From assembly GCA_035628055.1 (NCBI GenBank), contig DASPKO010000085.1, positions 1 through 10,733 on the forward strand: DNA of 10,733 bases, given 5' to 3'. The first letter of the stretch is position 1. The number at the start of each line of letters is the position of its first letter. Positions 1 through 8,215 of the stretch are shown here, piece after piece. A model generated the notes under the pieces. That model saw only the letters and a program-made list of their open reading frames with translations, made no database searches and had not been told where the DNA came from. The translations under genes and the position numbers were made by a program. This DNA comes from DASPKO01 sp035628055 (GTDB taxonomy: Bacteria; Planctomycetota; Phycisphaerae; Phycisphaerales; UBA1924).

Positions 1-552
1 GTGATCCGCGCGTTCCTCCCGGCGCTCGGCGCCGCGCTCGAGCGGCTCGGGGGGCGCCTGGGCGCGGTCGTCTGGCGGCTCTCGCCGTACTATCGCCTCG
101 AGATGGAGACCACCGCTCCCGACCGGGCCCTGATCCGCCAGCAGTTCGAGCTGGCGGCCTCGCACCGCCTGCACGTCCCAACGCTCAGCGCCGAGCAGAA
201 CCGGACGCTCTTCGGCAAGTGCAACAATCCCAAGGGGCACGGGCACAACTACCGGGTCGAGCCCTGCGTGGAGGTTCCCGTCGGAGAGGGAACCGCCGCG
301 GGCTTCGGGCTTGCGGACCTCGAGCGCATCACGCAGCGCGTGCTCATCAGCCGGTTCGACCACACCCACCTCAACGAGGACATGCCCGAGTTCTCCTCTC
401 GCACCGGCGTGAACCCCTCGGTCGAGAACATCGCGCAGGTCTTCTTCCGCCTCCTCGCCCCGGCGATCAAGGCCGAGGCCGGGCAGGCCGCCACGCTCCG
501 GTCCCTCACCGTGTGGGAGACCGACAAGACCGCCGCCACGTACCCGGCCTAG
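1..552 (+). CDS. 6-pyruvoyl/6-carboxy-tetrahydropterin synthase family protein, 3' part (5' end probably outside window)
   Basis: PTPS/QueD-family zinc enzyme acting on dihydroneopterin triphosphate, either in queuosine/deazapurine synthesis (QueD) or in tetrahydropterin synthesis. The complete catalytic domain is visible at about residues 46-183. Zinc-ligand histidines are in ASHRL (H55) and GHGHNY (H80, H82). The catalytic Cys is C74 in FGKCNNPKGHGHNY, which is closer to animal PTPS (CNNPNGHGHNY) than to E. coli QueD. The FDHTHLN motif (D120, H121) and the terminal VWETD (E173) are also present. Residues 1-45 are not needed for the domain and include SPYYRLEMET, which resembles the closing strand of a preceding PTPS domain. 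The frame is open to the first base, where a GTG happens to fall, so I infer the C-terminal half of a two-domain fusion. Only 93 bp separate it from the next gene, so co-transcription is possible. The exact pathway cannot be decided from sequence, so no symbol is given. Confidence 0.9.
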   Translation: MIRAFLPALGAALERLGGRLGAVVWRLSPYYRLEMETTAPDRALIRQQFELAASHRLHVPTLSAEQNRTLFGKCNNPKGHGHNYRVEPCVEVPVGEGTAAGFGLADLERITQRVLISRFDHTHLNEDMPEFSSRTGVNPSVENIAQVFFRLLAPAIKAEAGQAATLRSLTVWETDKTAATYPA

Positions 553-645
553 CCCGGGCGGGCAACCCCGCCGCGTCGGTGCGGCGCGGGCTCGACTCTC
601 CTGGCGCTCCGCGCCACCCCCGGCGCCGCGCCGCGGAACCGACCG

Positions 646-2316
<1,671 letters not shown>

Positions 2317-2360
2317 GCAAAGCAACCGAGCGCGGACTGGGCGGAGTTCCGAGCGCTCCG

Positions 2361-2390
2361 CGCGCTGGCCAGCGCGGGCTGCTTTTATCG
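2361..2390 (+). terminator. Possible weak terminator after the GspE/PilB gene
   Basis: A perfect 16-bp palindrome (CGCGCTGG/CCAGCGCG, 2361-2376) lies 45 bp after the ATPase stop codon and can fold as a 6-bp GC stem with a GGCC loop. A short T-run (TTTT, 2383-2386) follows a few bases later. The gap between stem and T-run is longer than ideal, so intrinsic termination is only possible. The palindrome could instead bind a protein. Confidence 0.35.
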
Positions 2391-2557
2391 GTCCCGCGGC
2401 GGCTCCCGCCCCGGCGCACCGCGCCCGGGGTCCGATCACCGCGCATCTGCAAAGACTTCACGCGCCGAAGTGCTCTCCCCAGTACATATGGTGCATGTTC
2501 CTAATGGCTAGACGGGGAGCGCGATTTACCTTCAGGGCTGACACTCGCAACTGCCCC

Positions 2558-2565
2558 AGAGGAGG
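2558..2565 (+). promoter_or_regulatory. Strong Shine-Dalgarno of the PEP-CTERM-like gene
   Basis: AGAGGAGG sits 6 nt before ATG 2572 and fixes that start. It is one of the strongest ribosome binding sites in the window, consistent with a well-translated exported protein. Confidence 0.8.
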
Positions 2566-2571
2566 CCCCAG

Positions 2572-3270
2572 ATGAAGAAGTTCGTAGGAACCCTGACCGT
2601 GCTCGGCGTATTGAGCTGCGCGGGGACGGCGGTCGCCGGCCCCATCGCGGTCGGTGGCGCGGCGTTCAAGGATCACCCGACCGTCACCGACACCCCCAAG
2701 TACACCATGGGATTGCCGGCGTATTTCACGCCCGGCAACATCGTCGGCCAGCTCACCAACGCCCCGATCAACGGGCAACTGTCCGGGCTGGTGACCACCA
2801 CCGTGTATCGGAACCCCGCCAACGGGTTCCTCACCTTCCAGTATGAGTTCACGTCGACGAACTCCCTCTCCCCGGCGGTCCGCGCGACCCTCGGCGGGCA
2901 GTGGATGCTCTTCAACGTGACCGACGCCGGCGCCGACTCCTCCGGGGTCTCCGGCGGCAACGACCCCGGCGCCGAGTGGACCGATGGCGATCCCCTCTTC
3001 CTCGCCCGCAGCCCGACCGACGGGGCCCCCTCGGTCCAGTTCCGGGCCTTCGGCCTGGGCGCCGGGCTCTTCAACGGGGACTTCAGCTCCAATATCTGGT
3101 TCCAGACCAACGCGACCGACTTCGCCCAGGCCCCGATGGCCTGGCTGGACACCGCGATCACCGGGCAGGGGATCATCCTCGCCCCCGCGGTCATCCCCCT
3201 CCCGCCCGCCGCCGGGCTGGGCGTGCTCGGCCTGGGCCTGCTGGCGGTTGCCCGCCGGCGCTTCCGCTGA
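2572..3270 (+). CDS. Exported protein with PEP-CTERM-like (PLPPA-type) sorting signal
   Basis: 232-residue secreted protein of unknown function. Residues 1-22 form a Sec signal peptide: MKK, a hydrophobic core, then AVA before G23. The body (about 23-205) is Gly/Asn/Asp/Thr-rich, looks beta-type, and has no Cys in the predicted mature part. The C-terminus is a tripartite sorting signal: IPLPPAAG (208-215), a short hydrophobic helix (about 213-226) and a basic end RRRFR (228-232). In PEP-CTERM/VPLPA-CTERM systems such tails are processed by exosortases and the proteins reach the cell surface or extracellular matrix. No exosortase gene is in the window, as is usual for scattered substrates. The gene has its own strong ribosome binding site, a 255-bp upstream gap and a strong terminator, so it is probably monocistronic. 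The sorting call is firm; the role of the body is unknown. Confidence 0.85.
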   Translation: MKKFVGTLTVLGVLSCAGTAVAGPIAVGGAAFKDHPTVTDTPKYTMGLPAYFTPGNIVGQLTNAPINGQLSGLVTTTVYRNPANGFLTFQYEFTSTNSLSPAVRATLGGQWMLFNVTDAGADSSGVSGGNDPGAEWTDGDPLFLARSPTDGAPSVQFRAFGLGAGLFNGDFSSNIWFQTNATDFAQAPMAWLDTAITGQGIILAPAVIPLPPAAGLGVLGLGLLAVARRRFR

Positions 3271-3333
3271 TCCCAGGCTGACCGACTTGTCGGGCCGGCC
3301 TCGGGAACAATGACCGCGCTCGTCGCGGCCAAG

Positions 3334-3368
3334 ACCACGGTCCCTTCACGGGGACCGTTGTCTTTTTT
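3334..3368 (+). terminator. Rho-independent terminator of the PEP-CTERM-like gene
   Basis: The stem ACGGTCCC (3337-3344) pairs perfectly with GGGACCGT (3351-3358) around a 6-nt loop and is followed by TGTC and six Ts (3363-3368). It begins about 65 bp after the stop codon. The opposite strand lacks a T-run after the hairpin, so it should end rightward transcription only. Confidence 0.88.
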
Positions 3369-3491
3369 GCTCGGGCCCTCTTCCCAGTCCTTCCGGGGCA
3401 GCCACGGCGCCGGGCGCGCCACGACCTCACGATCGGCGCGGCGTACATCGGGGCGGTTGCGGGCGCGGGACCAGGGCGCGCCCATCCGCCC

Positions 3492-3507
3492 GCCCGCGGG
3501 AGCGGGC
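3492..3507 (-). terminator. GC hairpin after rpoD, weak terminator candidate
   Basis: GCCCGC (3492-3497) and GCGGGC (3502-3507) form a 6-bp stem with a 4-nt loop just 15 bp past the rpoD stop codon. There is no U-tract on the minus-strand transcript, so it may only stabilise the 3' end or assist Rho-dependent termination. No better terminator for rpoD is visible in 3271-3522. Confidence 0.25.
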
Positions 3508-3522
3508 TGGGATGCCATCGGT

Positions 3523-5394
3523 CTATTCCTGGAACGCGCCCTCGTCCGTCTCGTCCCCGGCGCCGTCGACAAATCCGGCAAGCTTCCGCGACCGGACCGG
3601 GTGCTGGAGCTTGCGGATGGCCTTGGCCTCGACCTGGCGCACCCGCTCGCGGGTTACCTTGAAGATCCGCCCGACCTCCTCGAGTGTGTAGGTGTACCCG
3701 TCCCCGATCCCGTACCGCAGCTTGATGATCTCCCGCTCCCGGTAGGTCAGGGCCTTGAGGACCTGCTCGATCCGCTGGCGGAGCATGTCGTTGCCCGCGG
3801 TCTCCGAGGGGGAGCCCTGGCGCTCGTCGGGGATGAAGTCCCCGAAGTAGCTGTCCTCGCTCTCGCCCACGGGCCGGTCCAGCGAGACCGGGTGCCGGCT
3901 GATCTTCATGACCCGCCGGACCTCCCAGACGTTCATGGCGGCCTTCTCGGCCAGCTCCTCCACGGTGGGCTCCACGCCCGTCTCCTGGGTCATGAGCTTC
4001 TGGATGTTCCGCAGGCGGCTCATGGTCTCGATCATGTGGACCGGGACGCGGATCGTGCGGGCGTGGTCGGCGATCGCCCGGGTGATCGCCTGGCGGATCC
4101 ACCAGGTCGCGTAAGTGCTGAACTTGTAGCCGCGCTTGTACTCGTACTTGTCGACGGCGCGAAGCAGCCCGGTGTTGCCCTCCTGGATGATGTCCAGGAA
4201 GGGGAGCCCGCGGTTGCGGTACTTCTTCGCGATCGAGACCACCAGCCGCAGGTTCCCCCCCGCCAGGTCGCGCTTGGCCTGCTCGTACTCCCAGAAGACG
4301 GTGTCGAGCTCCTTGATGCGGGCCGCGAGGTCCTCGGGCTCCTCCAGCACCAGGTTCCGCAGTCCGGCCAGCTCGTCCTTGAGGACCTGCACGTCCTCGG
4401 GGTCGTACTTCTTGGGGAACTTCGCGGCGCGGCGCAGCTCGTCGGTGACCTCGCGCATCTTCTTCGAGACGCTCCGCAGCTTTTTCATCAGCGGGATGAT
4501 CCGCCCGGTCCGGAGGCTGAGCTCCTCGGTGAGGGCCGCCATCTTGCGGCGCCGCGTGTCGATCCGCTCGGCGGCCTTCTCGGCCGCCTCGGCGTCGCCG
4601 GCCAGCCTGGCGGCCTGGAGCAGCTCCCAGTCGCGCCGGTTGTTGGCCAGGAGCTTCTCGAGCGTGCCGAGGTTGTACGGGATGCGGGCCGCGATCTTCG
4701 CCTTGGCGTTCTCCTCCGCGGTGCTGATCCGCATGGTGCGGTCGAACGGGAGCTCCCCCGAGGCCACCTGCCGCAGCAGGTCGAACGCCTGGCTGAGGAC
4801 GTAGTCGCTCTCGAGGCAGCGCCGGCGGAAGATCATCCGCGTCGTCTCGATCTTCTTGGCCAGGCGGATCTCTTCCTCCCGCGTCAGGAGCGGGATGCTC
4901 CCCATCTGGCTCAGGTACATGCGCACGGGGTCGTCGATGCGCTTGGCGCCGCTCTCCGCGAGCGCCTCGGCCAGCTCGGCCGGCGCCGCGTCGGCCTCCT
5001 CCTCACCCTCGCCCTCCCCCGGCGCCCCCGGCTTCTGCTCGATGAACCCCGAGGCCCGCGTCGCCAGCCGGAGCCAGTCGCGCGCCGAGGCGCGCTCGCC
5101 CCCCGGCACGCTCATGGCGCGCAGCGGCTTGCCCCCGGCCATCGCCGGGGCCTCCGCCGCGGCGCCCGGGGACCGCCCCGCGCCCTTGTTCAGGCGGTAC
5201 ATGCGCGCGCGGTACTCCATCTCATCGACCAGCTCGAGGCCCATCTCGTCGAGCGCGACCAGCAGCTCGTGCAGGCGCTCCGGATCGACCATCTCGTCGG
5301 GGAGCGTGTTGTTGAGCTCCTCGTAGCTCAGCCACCCCCGCTCCCTGCCCAGGTCGATGAGTTGGCCCAGCGCCGGATGAAAGTCACAGAACAT
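3523..5394 (-). CDS. rpoD: RNA polymerase primary sigma factor RpoD (sigma-70)
   Basis: Housekeeping sigma factor that directs RNA polymerase to -10/-35 promoters. The 623 residues show the full primary-sigma order. Region 1.1 is at about 5-60, followed by an acidic, Ala/Gly/Glu-rich linker (about 70-150). Region 1.2 is at 154-183 (PVRMYLSQMGSIPLLTREEE) and a long non-conserved region spans about 184-375. Region 2 is at 380-448 (NLRLVVSIAKKYRNRGLPFL, then YKFSTYATWWIRQAITRAIA), region 3 at about 450-530, and region 4 at about 540-610, including the -35-binding helix-turn-helix TLEEVGRIFKVTRERVRQVE. Region 1.1 plus the non-conserved region mark a group 1 factor rather than an alternative sigma. 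ATG 5394 has GGAGG 5 nt upstream. It follows dnaG after 102 bp in the same direction, the classical dnaG-rpoD order. Confidence 0.96.
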   Translation of the reverse strand: MFCDFHPALGQLIDLGRERGWLSYEELNNTLPDEMVDPERLHELLVALDEMGLELVDEMEYRARMYRLNKGAGRSPGAAAEAPAMAGGKPLRAMSVPGGERASARDWLRLATRASGFIEQKPGAPGEGEGEEEADAAPAELAEALAESGAKRIDDPVRMYLSQMGSIPLLTREEEIRLAKKIETTRMIFRRRCLESDYVLSQAFDLLRQVASGELPFDRTMRISTAEENAKAKIAARIPYNLGTLEKLLANNRRDWELLQAARLAGDAEAAEKAAERIDTRRRKMAALTEELSLRTGRIIPLMKKLRSVSKKMREVTDELRRAAKFPKKYDPEDVQVLKDELAGLRNLVLEEPEDLAARIKELDTVFWEYEQAKRDLAGGNLRLVVSIAKKYRNRGLPFLDIIQEGNTGLLRAVDKYEYKRGYKFSTYATWWIRQAITRAIADHARTIRVPVHMIETMSRLRNIQKLMTQETGVEPTVEELAEKAAMNVWEVRRVMKISRHPVSLDRPVGESEDSYFGDFIPDERQGSPSETAGNDMLRQRIEQVLKALTYREREIIKLRYGIGDGYTYTLEEVGRIFKVTRERVRQVEAKAIRKLQHPVRSRKLAGFVDGAGDETDEGAFQE

Positions 5395-5399
5395 TCATG

Positions 5400-5404
5400 C
5401 CTCC
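5400..5404 (-). promoter_or_regulatory. Shine-Dalgarno of rpoD
   Basis: GGAGG on the minus strand lies 5 nt before ATG 5394. This selects that start over the overlapping out-of-frame ATG at 5398, which meets a stop after a few codons. Confidence 0.75.
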
Positions 5405-5412
5405 GTTGTGCG

Positions 5413-5431
5413 CCCGGCCGCCGCGGCCGGG
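5413..5431 (-). other. GC-only hairpin in the dnaG-rpoD spacer
   Basis: CCCGGCCG (5413-5420) and CGGCCGGG (5424-5431) form a perfect 8-bp stem with a 3-nt loop. It ends 8 nt upstream of the rpoD Shine-Dalgarno. No T-run follows, so it is not an ordinary intrinsic terminator. Possible roles are an mRNA processing or stability element that uncouples dnaG and rpoD levels, or simply chance in GC-rich DNA. Confidence 0.45.
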
Positions 5432-5496
5432 CCGGTCCGTCCCTTCGTCCGCGTGGCGCCGTCTTCAGCGGCGCACGCCTCCCACTCTGGCCCGCC

Positions 5497-7455
5497 TCAC
5501 AACGGGCGCGGGATCGCGCGGGGGTCGTCTCCCACGGCGGCGCGCACCTCGCGCAGCACCGCCAGGGCACCCACCGCCCGATCCCATCCGCCCCCCGGGG
5601 CCGTGACCCCGGGGCTTGGTCCCAACGCCCCCGCCTCGAGCCCGGCCTCCTCGAGCGCCCGCCGGCGCGCCCGGTCCCGCACCCACTCGGCCCACAACCC
5701 CCGGACCCCTCCCGCCGAGGCCGACCCCAGCGCCATCACGTGCGCGGTCAGGGCCGTGGCCGCCTGCTGGGCTTCCTGATCGTCCAGCCGCGCCAGCACC
5801 CCGGCGATGTCCGGCTCGGCCTCGGCGCGGATCAACTCCTCCGCCGCCGCGGCCACCCGCCGCACCGGCTCGCTCCCGAACCGGCCGGCTAACGTCAGGT
5901 CGGCCTCCTCGGGGTCGTGGCGCACGAGCGCGGGCTCGGCCAGGATGCACCCGAGCAGCCGCTCGTCCTCGGTCGCGGCGGTCCGCGCCGCGGCCGGCGC
6001 GGGGGACGCGCCGCGGTCGGCGGGCGCGCGGGGCCGGCCCGCCTTCTCGCCCAGCACCTGCTGGAGCGTGCCGCGCGAGCTGCCCGTCATCTCCGCGAGG
6101 CGGCGCACGATCAGCTCCCGGCGCATGGGCTCGACCTTCCCAAGCCCCAGCTCCGCGAGGCGGCCCACGAACTCCTCCGTGACCCGGCTCGCGGCCGAAA
6201 CCCCCTTGCCCGCCAGGTCGGCGCGCATCTTCCCGAGCAGGAGCGTGAGCGGGTCGACCGCCGCCGCGATCACCGCGGCCAGGACCTCGCTTCCGCCGGG
6301 CCGCTTGAGCAGCTCGTCGGGGTCCTTGGCGTCCGTGTGCGGGCGGAGCGCGGCGATGCGCAGGTCCACCTGCTCGGCGAAGAAGACCTCCACGCCGCGC
6401 AGGGCCGCCCGCTGCCCGGCCTCGTCGCCGTCGAAGAGCAGCACCACCCGGTCGCAGAGCCGGCGCAGCAGGCGCGCGTGCCCCGCGGTCAGGGCCGTGC
6501 CCAGCGTGGCAACGGCGTGCGTGAATCCGGCCTGGTGGCAGGCGATCACGTCGAGGTACCCCTCGGTGACCAGGGCCATGCCGCCGCGGCGGATCGCCTG
6601 GGCGGCCTGGTGCAGCCCGTAGAGCGTGGCGGATTTCTCGAAGACCGCCGACTCGGGCGAGTTGAGGTACTTGACCTCCTCGGTGCCATCGGCGCGGGGC
6701 CCGTCGCCGAGCCGGCGCCCCCCGAAGGCCACGATGCGCCCGAGCTGGTCCTGGATCGGGAACATCAGCCGGTTGCGGAAGACGTCGTAGAGCCCGCCCG
6801 AGTGCTCACGCCGGCGGACCAGGCCGGCCTGCTCAAAGCACGCGGTCGCCAGGCGCTTGCCGGCGATCGTGCTGGCCAGGCCGTCCCAGCGGTCGGGGCT
6901 GGCGCCCAGGCCAAAGGCCTCGGCCATCTGCGGGCTGATGCCGCGCCGTTCCACCAGCGCCCGCGCGGCGCGCCCGTGCTCGGCGTGCCGGAGCACGACA
7001 CGGAAGAACTCCTGCGCGGTCGAGTTGGCGGCGAGGATCTCGCGCCGGTTGACGCCGCCCGCCGGGGCGTCCTCGGCATGACCCCCGGGCCGCGACGGGG
7101 TGAGCGTGAGCCCGGCCCGCGTGGCGAGGTACTCGAGCGCCTCGCGGAAGCCCATCTTGTGATACCCCATCACGAAGGAGAAGGCGTTCCCTCCGGTGCC
7201 GCAGGAGAAGCAGTGGTACATCTGCTTGTGCGGGACCACGCACATGGAGGGGGAGTGGTCGTCGTGGAAGGGGCAGAGGCCGACCAGCTCGCGCCCCTTG
7301 GGGCGCAGGTTGATGTGCTCGGCGATGAGCGGGACGATGTCCGTCGCGTCCAGGACGCGCTGGCGGTCGTCGGATTGGCGGACGGGCAGTGCCAAACGTC
7401 GGGGTTCGCGGAGGACCGGAACGGGCGCCCGGGCCCGCGTCGCAAGCGGCACCAC
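5497..7455 (-). CDS. dnaG: DNA primase DnaG
   Basis: Synthesises RNA primers at the replication fork with the DnaB helicase. The N-terminal CHC2 zinc-binding domain (about 28-120) has ligands C61, H64, C82 and C85 in CPFHDDHSPS and YHCFSCGTGGNAFSF. The catalytic core carries RNRLMFPI (227-234) and VKYLNSPES (261-269). The TOPRIM metal-binding motifs are EGYLDV (298-303, E298) and DGDEAG (342-347, D342, D344). The C-terminal third (about 470-652) is poorly conserved, Ala/Pro-rich after 470, and sits where the DnaB-interacting domain is expected. The start is uncertain. GTG 7455 is the longest choice but lacks a Shine-Dalgarno, and the conserved region begins only at residue 28 (SDDRQRVLDATDIVPLI). 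TTG 7395 would start 20 residues later. rpoD follows downstream; no rpsU is visible upstream within the window. Confidence 0.95.
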   Translation of the reverse strand: MVPLATRARAPVPVLREPRRLALPVRQSDDRQRVLDATDIVPLIAEHINLRPKGRELVGLCPFHDDHSPSMCVVPHKQMYHCFSCGTGGNAFSFVMGYHKMGFREALEYLATRAGLTLTPSRPGGHAEDAPAGGVNRREILAANSTAQEFFRVVLRHAEHGRAARALVERRGISPQMAEAFGLGASPDRWDGLASTIAGKRLATACFEQAGLVRRREHSGGLYDVFRNRLMFPIQDQLGRIVAFGGRRLGDGPRADGTEEVKYLNSPESAVFEKSATLYGLHQAAQAIRRGGMALVTEGYLDVIACHQAGFTHAVATLGTALTAGHARLLRRLCDRVVLLFDGDEAGQRAALRGVEVFFAEQVDLRIAALRPHTDAKDPDELLKRPGGSEVLAAVIAAAVDPLTLLLGKMRADLAGKGVSAASRVTEEFVGRLAELGLGKVEPMRRELIVRRLAEMTGSSRGTLQQVLGEKAGRPRAPADRGASPAPAAARTAATEDERLLGCILAEPALVRHDPEEADLTLAGRFGSEPVRRVAAAAEELIRAEAEPDIAGVLARLDDQEAQQAATALTAHVMALGSASAGGVRGLWAEWVRDRARRRALEEAGLEAGALGPSPGVTAPGGGWDRAVGALAVLREVRAAVGDDPRAIPRPL

Positions 7456-7696
7456 CCGGCGCCGGTGGCGGGCGGGTGCGTTGCGGCGCGGTCAGGAGGA
7501 CACGTGAAGTTCGGCAGCGACGGAGCGGGCGGGGCGAGTGAGAAACACACCGGGATGTCGCGCGGCGGCCGTCGACCGTGGAGGGGGCCGCGCCTGCGAA
7601 CCAAAGCCCGTGCCGCCCGGCGGAGGTTGATCAGGCAGGCATGTTCGGCTCGGGGCCGGGCCTGTGATCCGGTAATGGGCGGACCGTCTGGCGTGA

Positions 7697-7724
7697 AAGG
7701 TAGCACGGGACCACCCGCGGTCAA
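7697..7724 (-). promoter_or_regulatory. Candidate dnaG-rpoD promoter
   Basis: On the minus strand TTGACC (7724-7719) resembles a -35 box (5/6) and is followed after 16 nt by TACCTT (7702-7697), preceded by TG one base upstream as in extended -10 promoters. The -10 match is poor (TAnnnT only). It would give a leader of more than 200 nt before dnaG. Confidence 0.3.
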
Positions 7725-7777
7725 TCGGAACCGGGAAAAGACCCCATTGCGATCGAGCCAAGCGGACATGGCCCCGT

Positions 7778-7800
7778 CATACTATATTGCACATAGTATG
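7778..7800. promoter_or_regulatory. Inverted repeat, probable PadR operator
   Basis: A perfect 8-bp inverted repeat, CATACTAT and ATAGTATG, separated by 7 nt, ends 49 bp before the padR start codon. It is conspicuously AT-rich in very GC-rich DNA. PadR-type dimers bind dyad operators near their own promoters, and the half-sites overlap -10-like hexamers (TATATT on the plus strand, TATAGT on the minus strand), so binding would block initiation. The link to the adjacent padR gene is inferred from position. Confidence 0.65.
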
Positions 7801-7849
7801 CGAGGCACGCGTCGGGACGCGGCCCCGCACCACCCCTTCGGAACTCATC

Positions 7850-8215
7850 ATGAAGATCGAGAAGGACCTGCTCCGCGGCGCCGGACCCCTCGCCGTGCTC
7901 AAGCTGCTCGAGCGCGGCGAGATGTACGGGTACGAGCTGGCCGAGGCCCTGACGCGCCAGACCGCCGGGGTTCTCGAGATGGGCCAGAGCACCCTCTACC
8001 CCATGCTGTACAACCTCGAGGCCAAGGGGCTCATCGCCTCGCGCTGGGCCCGGGCCGACAGCGGGCGCGAGCGCCGCTACTACAGCCTGACCAGCAACGG
8101 GCGGCGTCGCCTCAGCGAGGACGCGGAGAAGTGGGCCGCCCTGGCGGGCGCCATGGCCGCGCTCGGGCTGACCGCCGGTCCGGCGCGCGCCCTCGCGGGC
8201 GGAGGTGCGCCGTGA
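7850..8215 (+). CDS. PadR family transcriptional regulator
   Basis: Small winged-helix DNA-binding regulator of 121 residues, the compact PadR type with a short C-terminal helix (about 85-121) for dimerisation. Hallmarks are EMYGYELAEAL (24-34), the recognition-helix region QSTLYPMLYNLEAKGLI (46-62), and the wing GRERRYYSLTSNG (72-84). ATG 7850 gives the family's typical N-terminus (MKIEKDLLRG). An in-frame upstream TTG at 7787 would lie inside the inverted repeat and add 21 unrelated residues, so it is rejected. The ribosome binding site is weak. The gene overlaps the next one by 4 bp (GTGA), so the two are translationally coupled, and it probably autoregulates through the inverted repeat at 7778-7800. 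The effector is unknown. Confidence 0.93.
   Translation: MKIEKDLLRGAGPLAVLKLLERGEMYGYELAEALTRQTAGVLEMGQSTLYPMLYNLEAKGLIASRWARADSGRERRYYSLTSNGRRRLSEDAEKWAALAGAMAALGLTAGPARALAGGGAP
8201..8206 (+). promoter_or_regulatory. Shine-Dalgarno setting the GTG start of the membrane protein gene
   Basis: GGAGGT inside the 3' end of padR lies 5 nt before GTG 8212. This supports the overlapping GTGA stop/start junction over any later start. Confidence 0.7.

Larger units (their letters stand above)
7456..7849. other. Divergent intergenic region between dnaG and padR
   Basis: 394 bp without a convincing gene. On the dnaG side it is GC-rich and featureless. On the padR side the GC drops and holds the inverted repeat described separately (7778-7800). 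A possible dnaG promoter lies at 7697-7724 on the minus strand. I looked for an rpsU-like small gene, tRNA or repeat array and saw none. An open frame from GTG 7504 with AGGAGG just upstream exists but its product has no protein-like character. Confidence 0.6.

Noticed and set aside
2608..2622. Possible lipobox (VLSC, Cys16) in the PEP-CTERM-like protein
   Set aside because: The -2 and -3 residues fit the lipobox poorly, the hydrophobic core would be short, and a good AVA cleavage site follows at residues 20-22.
3310..5892. 860-residue open frame on the plus strand opposite rpoD
   Set aside because: It lies antisense to a clear sigma factor, its product is Leu/Arg/Pro/Gly-rich with no domain, and such shadows are expected in GC-rich DNA.
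6091..6170. Near-identical 20-bp direct repeats 60 bp apart inside dnaG (6091-6110 and 6151-6170)
   Set aside because: They encode two similar RLAE-containing helices with the same GC-biased codons. No sign of a mobile or array repeat.
7504..7849. GTG 7504 with AGGAGG just upstream, as a possible small gene upstream of padR
   Set aside because: The frame continues through padR in the wrong register and encodes a Gly/Arg-rich, unconserved-looking product. The ribosome-binding-like site is probably chance.
7787..7849. Upstream TTG start for padR
   Set aside because: It falls inside the inverted repeat and adds 21 residues not seen in the PadR family. ATG 7850 gives the usual N-terminus.
5917..8211. 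Plus-strand open frame running antisense through dnaG into the membrane protein gene, seemingly one 1381-residue protein
   Set aside because: The part before 8212 is antisense to the primase and then out of frame across padR. The real gene begins at GTG 8212, which has a good Shine-Dalgarno and overlaps the padR stop.
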